A stretch of DNA of 16,175 nucleotides from VBAS01 sp964581455. GTDB taxonomy: Bacteria > Bacteroidota > Bacteroidia > Chitinophagales > Chitinophagaceae. The notes below the pieces were generated by a model that did no database searches, was not told where the DNA came from, and worked only from the letters and a program-made list of their open reading frames with translations. Positions 6,970 to 14,204 of the stretch are shown piece after piece (position 1 is the stretch's first letter; each line of letters starts with the position of its first letter). The stretch covers positions 1-16,175 of the forward strand of contig CAZOOT010000080.1 of NCBI GenBank assembly GCA_964581455.1, given 5' to 3'. The translations under genes were made by a program, and so were the position numbers.

Positions 6970-8307
6970 CTATTTTTTCTTTTTTTTATCTCCCCTTGTT
7001 TTAGGCTTCCCGTATTTTTTCATCATCCGGTCTTTGTGTTTTACAATAAAATTCACCTTACTGTTTTTCGCAGATTTTTCCTGAAAAGCCGGCCCTGCAT
7101 CTTCTTTTTTTGGCTGCATCAGCGGATAATTCTTTGTGAAAACTGCCGGCTTTTCATCTTCGGTCAACTCCTCAGAGATTTTCAGCTTAGATGGTAATTC
7201 CAGAATAGGCAGCTGGTATTTCATCAGCGATTCAATCGCCGTTAATAATGGTTTTTCTTTTCCGGTAATAAAAGTTATCGCTATTCCTTTTTTATCTGCC
7301 CTACCTGTTCTTCCAATACGGTGAATATAATTTTCCGCAAGTTCCGGTACGTCAAAATTGATCACATGGGTTACTTCTGCTACGTCAATTCCTCTTGCTA
7401 CAATATCTGTAGCAATAATGAAACGATATGTTCCGTCTTTGAATTGCTGCACAGTATTGAATCGGTGATTCTGTTCCTTATTGGAATGAATAACTCCGGC
7501 AGTTCCCGGAAATTCTGTTTCAAGCTGCTGATACAACTGATCAGCTAATTTTTTTGTAGCTGCGAATACCAATACCCTGGTCATAGATTCATCTTCTGAT
7601 AATAATAATTTCAGAAGATTAACTTTTGTATAGAAATTCGGAACCTCATACCCTTTCTGTATTATATTTTCGAGCGGTGTACCAGTTGGTGCCGCTTCTA
7701 CCATAACCGGATCATTAAAATAAATTTTCATAAGTGCTTCTACATCTTCAGTCATCGTGGCTGAAAACATCAGGTTTTGCCTGCGTACCGGTAAAAAATC
7801 CATTATGTTTTTTAGTTGGGTACGAAATCCCAGGTTAAGCATTTCATCTATTTCATCAATTACCACTTTTTTGATCTGTTTAGTTTTAAAAGCTCCGTTC
7901 ATTGCCAGATCAAACAACCTGCCAGGTGTTGCAACCAACACATCCACGCCTTTCATCACTTCTATATGCTGTGTATTAATATTTACACCACCATATACTC
8001 CAACTACTACCAGGTTCATATAAAGCGTTAATGATTTTACATTTTCTACTACCTGTGCTACCAGCTCTCTTGTGGGCACAATAATGAGTATCTGCGGTTG
8101 CTTCTTTTTTGAAAACTCCCATTGCCGCAAACAGGGAAGTAAATAAGCAAAAGTTTTACCAGTCCCTGTTTGAGCTATTCCACACACATCTCTTCCCGAC
8201 ATGACAGTTGAAAAAACTTTTTCCTGTATTGTAGTTGGATATACAAAATCCATATCCTGTAAAGCATTACGAAGCGGGGTATTTAAATTCAGATCGTCAA
8301 ATGTCAT
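6970..8307 (-). CDS. DEAD-box family ATP-dependent RNA helicase (DEID variant)
   Basis: 445 residues with all the family motifs in order: Q motif (Phe3 ... Gln28), motif I AQTGTGKT (45-52), PTRELV (78-83), TPGR (127-130), motif II DEID (151-154) in place of DEAD, motif III SAT (182-184), ATDIVARGIDV (299-309) and HRIGRTGR (329-336). It should unwind short RNA duplexes or remodel RNPs in the cytoplasm, like RhlE-type helicases in ribosome assembly or mRNA decay; the exact substrate is unknown. Motif II keeps the catalytic Asp-Glu and final Asp, so activity is expected. After residue ~370 comes a non-conserved basic tail ending in a run of five lysines, a usual RNA-binding add-on. It is first in a run with the VF530 gene (5-base gap) and htpG. 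ATG 8307 places the Q-motif Phe at residue 3, as is common for this group. Confidence 0.93.
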   Translation of the reverse strand: MTFDDLNLNTPLRNALQDMDFVYPTTIQEKVFSTVMSGRDVCGIAQTGTGKTFAYLLPCLRQWEFSKKKQPQILIIVPTRELVAQVVENVKSLTLYMNLVVVGVYGGVNINTQHIEVMKGVDVLVATPGRLFDLAMNGAFKTKQIKKVVIDEIDEMLNLGFRTQLKNIMDFLPVRRQNLMFSATMTEDVEALMKIYFNDPVMVEAAPTGTPLENIIQKGYEVPNFYTKVNLLKLLLSEDESMTRVLVFAATKKLADQLYQQLETEFPGTAGVIHSNKEQNHRFNTVQQFKDGTYRFIIATDIVARGIDVAEVTHVINFDVPELAENYIHRIGRTGRADKKGIAITFITGKEKPLLTAIESLMKYQLPILELPSKLKISEELTEDEKPAVFTKNYPLMQPKKEDAGPAFQEKSAKNSKVNFIVKHKDRMMKKYGKPKTRGDKKKKK

Positions 8308-8563
8308 AATAGAAATTAATAAACGGCAAAAGTAGTTTTAATTATCTGTCCGCTTCGCATTCTGTTTTAACTATCAGCTTTTATCAAACTATTAAACGGA
8401 TAAAAACAACTCTAATGATTTTGGAAATAGTTTTTCAAAAACCAGCCGAATTGGATCAGGCCCAGGAATTGTTAGCAATTTTGATTATTCTATAATCACT
8501 ATCAGATATATCCATTAAAAATTATCTTTAATTTCACTCCTTACTTATAAAACGAGCAAAAAC
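8308..8563. other. Divergent intergenic region between helicase and GHL10 gene
   Basis: This 256-base stretch is AT-rich and separates the divergent helicase (-) and glycoside hydrolase (+) genes. It holds the candidate -7 element of the helicase near its left end and a small hairpin-like sequence (AATTG, TTAG, CAATT at about 8467-8480). No convincing promoter with correct spacing was found for the + strand gene, and no RNA gene or further coding region is visible. Confidence 0.5.
8327..8334 (-). promoter_or_regulatory. Candidate -7 element for the helicase gene
   Basis: On the - strand TACTTTTG matches the Bacteroidota -7 consensus TAnnTTTG at every fixed position, 19 bases before the ATG at 8307, which implies a leader of roughly a dozen bases. 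No TTTG is seen at the proper -33 distance, so support is partial. Confidence 0.35.
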
Positions 8564-8679
8564 ATGCATTTTAATTTCAGATCAACAGCAATTTTTTTTT
8601 CAATCTCATCTTTTTATTATCCTGCACTGGATCAAAAAAAATACTCAATCCTGCTCCAACAGTATCTTCTCCCCAAACA
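8564..8679 (+). pseudogene. Out-of-frame lipoprotein signal peptide of the GHL10 hydrolase
   Basis: ATG 8564 opens a frame that reads MHFNFRSTAIFF and reaches a T9 tract at 8592-8600. As written it continues for 39 codons and stops at TGA 8681-8683, overlapping the next ATG (8680) as ATGA. If one T is added, or read by frameshifting, the same start runs into the downstream frame and gives a hydrophobic core, the lipobox LLSC and a Gly-Ser-Lys-Lys spacer, followed without a stop by the hydrolase. That is a textbook lipoprotein leader missing from the downstream frame, which has a TAA at 8572-8574 and no ATG, GTG or TTG before 8680. Possible explanations are a homopolymer sequencing error, a real one-base deletion, or a slippage-controlled on/off switch. 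Confidence 0.75.
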
Positions 8680-10083
8680 ATGAAAGAATTCCGTGCGGCC
8701 TGGATTGCAACTGTTGCCAATATCAACTGGCCAAGTAAACCGGGGTTGAGTACAGAAGTTCAAAAACAAGAAGCGCTTGGTTTACTGGATTTTTTACAGA
8801 CACATCATTTCAATGCTGCGATTCTTCAGGTTCGACCCCAAGCTGACGCTTTATATAAAAGTGACCTGGAGCCATGGTCTTATTATCTTACCGGTGTACA
8901 GGGAAAAGCACCTGACCCCTATTATGATCCCCTGGAGTTTTGGATAAAAGAGGCCCATGACCGGGGAATAGAATTGCATGTATGGCTAAATCCATACCGG
9001 GCTCATCACAAAGATGGAAAAGACATCAGTGATCAGTCAATTATTAAAAAAAATCCGGAGCTGGTCATGAAGCTGGCCGAAGGATATTGGTGGATGGACC
9101 CTGCAAGAAAGAAAGTACAGGATATAACAAATGATGTGGTGATGGATCTGGTAAAACGGTACGATATTGACGCCATACATATGGATGATTATTTTTACCC
9201 ATATCCATCTTATAACGGCAATGCAGATTTTCCGGATGATGCCAGTTGGGCTGAGTACAAACAAACCGGCGGACAGTTGTCAAGGAACGATTGGCGGAGG
9301 GATGCAGTGAATAAACTTATTGAGCGGCTTTATAAAAACATTAAAGCTGAAAAATCCTGGGTAAAATTTGGTTTGAGTCCTTTTGGGATCTGGCGACCAG
9401 GTTATCCTGAATCCATTGAAGGTTTTGATCAGTATGACCAATTATATGCTGATGCCAGATTGTGGTTAAACAAAGGTTGGGTAGATTATTTTTCTCCGCA
9501 ATTGTACTGGCCGGTGAACCGATATCCTCAAAGCTATCCTGTTTTATTAGGCTGGTGGGCTGGTGAAAACAAAATAAACCGGCACCTTTGGCCAGGCCTC
9601 AGTGTAGGTCGGGATACTACTGAAAAGAATACTGACGAAATACTCAACCAGATCATGATAGATCGTGGCATGTTGCCGAAAAATAAAGGAGTAGTACATT
9701 GGAGCATCTCATCGCTGACCAGGAATCCGAAATTGGCCGATAGTTTATTGAAAAGTGTTTATAAAAAGCAAGCTTTGATTCCACCCTCACCCTGGTTAGA
9801 TAATAAGTCTCCGGCTACACCTATTGTCAATACTGCAGTCCAAAACGATTTATTGAAAATAAGTTGGAGGCACCCGGACGAAAAAGATGTTTTTAATTGG
9901 GTGGTTTATTTTTACTATGGAAATTCCTGGAATTATAAAATTCTGAACCGAAATGATCGTTCCCTGAACTTAAACAGAAAAACAGGTACCGGGGCTACAT
10001 CTATGGATTTAAAAAAAATAATTGTATCTGCTGTTGATAGGACAGGAAATGAAAGTGAAAAGAAAGAAATAACTGTTAATTGA
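8680..10083 (+). CDS. GHL10-family glycoside hydrolase (DigH/YngK-like), probably an outer-membrane lipoprotein
   Basis: 467 residues from ATG 8680. The start EFRAAWIATVANINWPS is the usual opening of the GHL10 (DUF187) domain. A TIM-barrel-like core follows, with HVWLNPYRAH near 105-114, IHMDDYFYPYP (Asp169-Asp170 in the conserved HxDDYFYP), FGLSPFGIWR (230-239) and DYFSPQLYW near 270. Residues ~375-467 look like a fibronectin-III-type beta domain. The best known relative is Escherichia coli DigH (YddW), a lipoprotein that cleaves denuded peptidoglycan glycan strands at the divisome; that activity is likely but not proven here. ATG 8680 sits almost on the domain boundary with no signal peptide. 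A fitting lipoprotein signal lies just upstream but one base out of frame, so the true start is probably 8564. The next gene starts 91 bases on and may be separately transcribed. Confidence 0.85.
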   Translation: MKEFRAAWIATVANINWPSKPGLSTEVQKQEALGLLDFLQTHHFNAAILQVRPQADALYKSDLEPWSYYLTGVQGKAPDPYYDPLEFWIKEAHDRGIELHVWLNPYRAHHKDGKDISDQSIIKKNPELVMKLAEGYWWMDPARKKVQDITNDVVMDLVKRYDIDAIHMDDYFYPYPSYNGNADFPDDASWAEYKQTGGQLSRNDWRRDAVNKLIERLYKNIKAEKSWVKFGLSPFGIWRPGYPESIEGFDQYDQLYADARLWLNKGWVDYFSPQLYWPVNRYPQSYPVLLGWWAGENKINRHLWPGLSVGRDTTEKNTDEILNQIMIDRGMLPKNKGVVHWSISSLTRNPKLADSLLKSVYKKQALIPPSPWLDNKSPATPIVNTAVQNDLLKISWRHPDEKDVFNWVVYFYYGNSWNYKILNRNDRSLNLNRKTGTGATSMDLKKIIVSAVDRTGNESEKKEITVN

Positions 10084-10093
10084 ATCAAATAGT

Positions 10094-10123
10094 TTTGAAT
10101 TAAAACTTGTGGAAATAAATTTT
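10094..10123 (+). promoter_or_regulatory. Candidate promoter of the S9 peptidase gene
   Basis: TTTG (10094-10097) is followed after 18 bases by TAAATTTT (10116-10123), which fits the Bacteroidota -33 TTTG / -7 TAnnTTTG pattern except for the last base. A start near 10130 would give a leader of about 45 bases. The -33 element falls in a small inverted repeat (AGTTTT 10091-10096 with AAAACT 10102-10107). Confidence 0.4.
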
Positions 10124-10174
10124 TCCTGACTGAAAGTCCTAATTACAATATTTTTAAAAAACAAAATCACTTTC

Positions 10175-12244
10175 ATGAAAAATATTTTATTTATTTCAAC
10201 CTTATTTTTGGTTGTCAGTTTATACGCTCAAAAAAATGCATCCGTTTCTTTTGAAAAATGGATCAGCCTGAAAGGAGTTGGCAATCCCATTATTTCACCC
10301 GATGGCAAAACGATTGTATATACAGTTAACAGTACTGATTGGGCTAACAATTCCTATGACGGTGAGTTATGGATGGCAAGGGACAATGAAGAACCCTTTC
10401 AATTAACCCGGACAAATAAAGCAGGCAGCAGCAATGCAGCTTTCACATCCGATGGTAAATATGTGAGCTTCCTGACAAACCGTGGAGACAAAACACAACT
10501 TTACATCATTTCAATAAAAGGTGGAGAAGCTATACAGGTAACCAATGATGCAGATGGTATCAGTAATTATGATTGGAGTCCTGATGGAACAAAAATAGTT
10601 TACAGTAAACCACAAACAGACAGCAAACAGGAAAAATCAACAAAGGAACGATACGGTGGATTTGCTGTAGAAGGTGAAGAGTATAAGCAAAATCATTTAT
10701 GGCTACTGAACTTTCATTATGATTCGGTTTTTCTTGCCGGTCAATTACCTTGTTATCCGGCTAAAAAAGATTCGACAAAAGCTGATTTACCCAAAGAACC
10801 CGGATGTGTTTCCTTGCCGGTTGCTAAACAACTTACCGAAGGTGATTTTTCTGTTTCGGGGTTCTCCTGGAGCCCGGATGGAAAACAAATTGCATTTAAC
10901 CGCCAGGCTAATCCGCTAATACTTTCCGGCATCAGTGCAGACATTGTGCTGATAGATGTGGGATCTAAAAAAATGACTACTGTGGTCAGCAATCCAACAG
11001 GTGATTTTTTTAATCAATGGAATCCGGAAGGATCTGCATTTGTTTATGGCAGTACAGTAAATGATTCGGTTACCAATTATTTTAAAAATAACCGCTTGTT
11101 TATTTATGATCTGAAAACAAAAACCAGTTTGGAGATTGCAAAAGACATTGATGAAAACAAATCTGTAGCAGATTGGAGTAAATCAGGCCTGTATCTTACT
11201 GCATTTGAGAAAACAAAAAGAAAGCTATACAGCGTTGATACAAAAACAGGTTTGACAAAAGCCGTTACACTTCCATTAGATATTCCGGGATCTGTAACAT
11301 TCAGTAAAAACTCAGACGCTATTGCAGTATCTGGCAGAAACTATTCCGGTTTGAATGAAATTTATTTATGGAAATTAAACCAACCGTTAAAACAAATCAG
11401 CAATAGCACAGCGCAGATCAAAGACTGGAATACACCGGTTAACGAAGTGATTCAATGGAAAAGTAAAGACGGTGCAATGATAGAAGGCATTTTGATCAAG
11501 CCCAAAAATTATGATGCTAAAAAGAGATATCCGTTGTTAACTGTCATTCATGGTGGCCCAACCGGTATTGATCTTCCTGATCCTGTGGCAACTTACGTTT
11601 ATCCAATTATGCAATGGGTAGAAAAAGGAGCCATTGTGTTGCGGGTTAATTACCGTGGCAGTGCGGGTTATGGTGAAAAATTCAGATCGCTGAATGTAAG
11701 TAATCTGGGAGTTGGAGATATGTGGGATGTTGTAAGCGGCATAGAATATTTGAATAGTAAAGGGATCATTGATACTTCTAGAATGGGTTGTATGGGCTGG
11801 AGCCAGGGTGGATATATTTCAGCTTTCTTAACCACCAATACAAATATGTTCAAAGCCATTTCTGTTGGAGCAGGAATTTCAAATTGGGTTACTTACTATG
11901 TCAATACAGACATCACTCCTTTTACCCGCCAATACCTGGAAGCAACTCCCTGGCAGGATATGAATGTGTATTTAAAAACCTCACCCATGACCAATATTAA
12001 CAAGGCATCTACGCCAACATTGATCCAGCATGGTGAATTTGACAAACGAGTTCCAATTCCAAATGCTTATGAACTTTACAGAGGTTTACTGGACAGAGCC
12101 ATTCCTTCAAAACTTATCGTGTATAAAGGATTTGGACACGGAATAAACAAACCCAAAGAAAGGCTGGCTGCCATCTGGCATAACTGGCTATGGTTTAATC
12201 AATATGTTTTTGGTGAAGGTGATGAAAAGATGCCAATAGAATAA
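10175..12244 (+). CDS. Exported S9-family prolyl oligopeptidase-type serine peptidase
   Basis: 689 residues. Residues 1-19 are a signal peptide (MKN, hydrophobic core, SLYA before Gln), so the enzyme is periplasmic or outer-membrane associated. Residues ~20-410 form a beta-propeller with repeated PD40 motifs: ISPDGKTIVY, FTSDGKYVSF, WSPDGTKIVY, WSPDGKQIAF and a weaker NPEGSAFVY. The C-terminal alpha/beta-hydrolase domain holds VIHGGPTG near the oxyanion site and the triad Ser543 (GWSQGG), Asp623 (GEFDKR) and His655 (GFGHG). This is the layout of S9C acylaminoacyl- or dipeptidyl-peptidases, which trim short peptides from their N-terminus; exact specificity is not readable. The length is normal for the group. 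It ends 13 bases from the convergent stop of the next gene, with no terminator between. Confidence 0.93.
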   Translation: MKNILFISTLFLVVSLYAQKNASVSFEKWISLKGVGNPIISPDGKTIVYTVNSTDWANNSYDGELWMARDNEEPFQLTRTNKAGSSNAAFTSDGKYVSFLTNRGDKTQLYIISIKGGEAIQVTNDADGISNYDWSPDGTKIVYSKPQTDSKQEKSTKERYGGFAVEGEEYKQNHLWLLNFHYDSVFLAGQLPCYPAKKDSTKADLPKEPGCVSLPVAKQLTEGDFSVSGFSWSPDGKQIAFNRQANPLILSGISADIVLIDVGSKKMTTVVSNPTGDFFNQWNPEGSAFVYGSTVNDSVTNYFKNNRLFIYDLKTKTSLEIAKDIDENKSVADWSKSGLYLTAFEKTKRKLYSVDTKTGLTKAVTLPLDIPGSVTFSKNSDAIAVSGRNYSGLNEIYLWKLNQPLKQISNSTAQIKDWNTPVNEVIQWKSKDGAMIEGILIKPKNYDAKKRYPLLTVIHGGPTGIDLPDPVATYVYPIMQWVEKGAIVLRVNYRGSAGYGEKFRSLNVSNLGVGDMWDVVSGIEYLNSKGIIDTSRMGCMGWSQGGYISAFLTTNTNMFKAISVGAGISNWVTYYVNTDITPFTRQYLEATPWQDMNVYLKTSPMTNINKASTPTLIQHGEFDKRVPIPNAYELYRGLLDRAIPSKLIVYKGFGHGINKPKERLAAIWHNWLWFNQYVFGEGDEKMPIE

Positions 12245-12257
12245 ATGCACAATTATT

Positions 12258-12929
12258 TTATTGAAGACTGTTGTAAAAGTTTACAAGAGCAATTAAATTC
12301 TCTTCGGATTCAATATCCAGTTTCTGGTCTTTGATGAATTTCGACAGTTCGGTTTTTTTATCACTCAACAACTCGGAAATATTTTTTAATTTCTTTACCT
12401 GGTTCCATTTCCCCCCGTTTAATACATAATACCGGGGTTGTGTTGTAATAGAAAGTTCCGTAGTAGCAGAACCATAAAGCGGGGATTCTTTCAACTCTTT
12501 TTTGTATTGTTTTAATAAGAATGCTTTGCCGGTAGAAAGTCGTTCATACCAGCCGGTTCCCGGCTTATTTTCTCCCTTTAAAAAATCAGAATGAATAAAA
12601 AAATGGTAAAGAAAAAAAAGTGAATCAAATAAAACAACTTCCCTTACTGAAGCAGTGGCAACCATTTCCTGCTTTTTATTGTCGAGATAATGAATTTGAT
12701 TATCCAGTAAGTTCAGCTTCAATAATTGATTTTTAAATTCAATCCCATTATCAAGAACGACTTTGCCATTTAAAAAATTCTCTTTAAAAAAAGCTGACCC
12801 TTCAACAACCTTCGCATATTTTGTAAGCATAAAAGGTTTCCCGGAAAAATCATGCAGAAATGTGCCATCCTGGGAATAGATTAATGCAGAGCTAAAAAAA
12901 AGACAGATGAACAGATTCAGTTTTTTCAT
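12258..12929 (-). CDS. Exported protein of unknown function
   Basis: I do not recognise a named family. From ATG 12929 the protein has 223 residues, beginning with a clear signal peptide (MKK, core LNLFICLFFSSALIYS, then QDG). The frame extends upstream to a TTG at 12980, but that would place 17 extra residues before the signal peptide, so 12929 is preferred. The mature part has short beta-rich stretches (GKVVLDNGIEF, LLDNQIHYLDNKKQE), a central aromatic segment (FFLYHFFIHSDF), a motif GTGWYERLSTGKAFLLKQYKKEL, and a lysine-rich helical C-terminus. No Cys or His cluster suggests an enzyme. It lies 47 bases downstream of the transglutaminase-like gene on the same strand, so the two exported products may be made and act together. 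Confidence 0.7.
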   Translation of the reverse strand: MKKLNLFICLFFSSALIYSQDGTFLHDFSGKPFMLTKYAKVVEGSAFFKENFLNGKVVLDNGIEFKNQLLKLNLLDNQIHYLDNKKQEMVATASVREVVLFDSLFFLYHFFIHSDFLKGENKPGTGWYERLSTGKAFLLKQYKKELKESPLYGSATTELSITTQPRYYVLNGGKWNQVKKLKNISELLSDKKTELSKFIKDQKLDIESEENLIALVNFYNSLQ

Positions 12930-12976
12930 AATCCTATTATGAACGTAATTTATGAAATTAAGAAAGAAATAATCAG

Positions 12977-14011
12977 TCAATTTAAAATTTTTAAACCAAA
13001 GTTTATCCGGCTATCTTTTTTTGATTCTTCTGTTTTAATATTAAGCTTAAACTGCAGTACAGGTTCTTCGTTACAAAAAACATAAAGCCAGTTTTCTTCA
13101 TTTCCTGTTACAACGTATTTCACCCTTAACCTGTCGGAATCCCGAAAGAAAGGAGCGGTTTGTAAAAAATCAATGGTATCAGGCCGGAAAACAGAAGCCA
13201 CAAAAAAGTGTTTTATCTCCTTATTGGTTTTTATTTCAAACTGAAGTGTATCCCCTACTGATGCTGAAATAATCCCTTTTTGCGGAAGGAATGAATTTAT
13301 ATTTAGTTTTTTAAACCCCGAATGACGAAAAGGCTGTTGATTAAATTCATTGTAAACAGGTGGGTATTTGATTAATGTCCATTGAATATCTTCCGGGTAA
13401 TGATCCCTGAAAAATTCATAAGGATCCGAGAGAAAATAAGCATCATTGTATTGCCTGATATATTCATTTCCATAAGTCACAAAACCGCTTGCCCAGGTAA
13501 CATCCAGCAAAAACCATGTACTATCAATATACACGGCATTCCAGCTATGGTTTACGCCAAATCTTCCCCTGCTGTTTTCATTAGTTCTTGCATAACCCTG
13601 GATGATTTCACTTCGGATACCGGAACGGTCACATAAGACTTTAAACAAACGGGAGTACCCGTCACAAAAAGCAATTTTTCTTTTTAAAACTTTTGCCGCT
13701 ACCCTTTCATTCAAAGAAGGAAGTACTTCTGCAGTATCCTCAATGTCTTCAAAAAAATTGCCCGGATCAATTTTATTCCGGCCGAAAATCCGCACATTGT
13801 AGCTTATATGTGTCGATATCCATCGAAAAATAGCTCTTACTTTTTCAAGATCTGTTTTACCCAGTGCATCCAGTTGTTTTGAAAGTGAATCAATTTTTTC
13901 TGTATTGATAAATGCCACTTTCCTGTTAATTGCTGTAAAATTATTTCTTACAGGTTGTGCAATCATTTTTAATGAGAAGAGAATTGGTATTATGCATATA
14001 AAAAGTTTCAT
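12977..14011 (-). CDS. Exported transglutaminase-like protein
   Basis: 344 residues with an N-terminal signal peptide (residues 1-18, MIA before Gln19). The transglutaminase-like core spans about 40-180. It starts with the helix DLEKVRAIFRWISTHISYN that usually precedes this fold, then the Cys-loop IAFCDGYSRLFKVLC with Cys116, the His segment VNHSWNAVYID with His155, and LLDVTW with Asp170, a complete Cys-His-Asp triad. The layout resembles the KY (kyphoscoliosis) peptidase-like branch of the superfamily. In bacteria such proteins may be cysteine peptidases or cross-linking enzymes; which one cannot be told. Residues ~230-344 form a beta-rich domain, probably Ig-like, of unknown role. It is first of two genes on this strand and divergent from the AGCS symporter, with a 19-base palindrome between the two starts. 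Confidence 0.88.
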   Translation of the reverse strand: MKLFICIIPILFSLKMIAQPVRNNFTAINRKVAFINTEKIDSLSKQLDALGKTDLEKVRAIFRWISTHISYNVRIFGRNKIDPGNFFEDIEDTAEVLPSLNERVAAKVLKRKIAFCDGYSRLFKVLCDRSGIRSEIIQGYARTNENSRGRFGVNHSWNAVYIDSTWFLLDVTWASGFVTYGNEYIRQYNDAYFLSDPYEFFRDHYPEDIQWTLIKYPPVYNEFNQQPFRHSGFKKLNINSFLPQKGIISASVGDTLQFEIKTNKEIKHFFVASVFRPDTIDFLQTAPFFRDSDRLRVKYVVTGNEENWLYVFCNEEPVLQFKLNIKTEESKKDSRINFGLKILN

Positions 14012-14042
14012 GCAGTAAAGCTTAATTAAAATTAGGATTACT

Positions 14043-14061
14043 TTTTATTCCCGGAATAAAA
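14043..14061. promoter_or_regulatory. 19-base palindrome in the divergent promoter region (putative operator)
   Basis: TTTTATTCC (14043-14051), one central C, and GGAATAAAA (14053-14061) make a perfect 9-bp dyad. It lies 31 bases upstream of the transglutaminase ATG and about 145 bases before the symporter. On the - strand a TAATTTTA (14027-14034) resembles a -7 element, which would put the palindrome between the -7 and -33 positions, a typical repressor site. No regulator gene is nearby, so this is inference from symmetry and position. Confidence 0.4.
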
Positions 14062-14204
14062 TCAGCCGGGATCAGGCAGTTTTTTTTAAAATCTCTTTCA
14101 CGGCAAGATTTTATACCGATCTTTAAATACTCCTTTGACGAAACCGTACAATCAGTATTATACTCTATATTGCCACCTGATAAAACCAAAATAAAAAATT
14201 CAAC

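Noticed and set aside
6970..6990. A/T homopolymer run at the helicase 3' end as a possible frameshift or terminator
   Set aside because: It encodes the terminal lysine run of the protein, has no stem before it, and the frame through it is intact.
6898..7197. Open frame of 99 codons on the + strand over the helicase tail and VF530 start
   Set aside because: Phe-rich product that is the antisense of the Lys-rich helicase tail; no domain and no independent support.
10091..10107. Terminator after the glycoside hydrolase gene
   Set aside because: The stem is only 6 A/T-rich bp with no T-run directly after it; the same bases fit better as part of a promoter.
12930..12980. Upstream TTG start for the exported unknown protein
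   Set aside because: It overlaps the stop of the preceding gene, but would put 17 residues before an otherwise perfect signal peptide beginning at ATG 12929.
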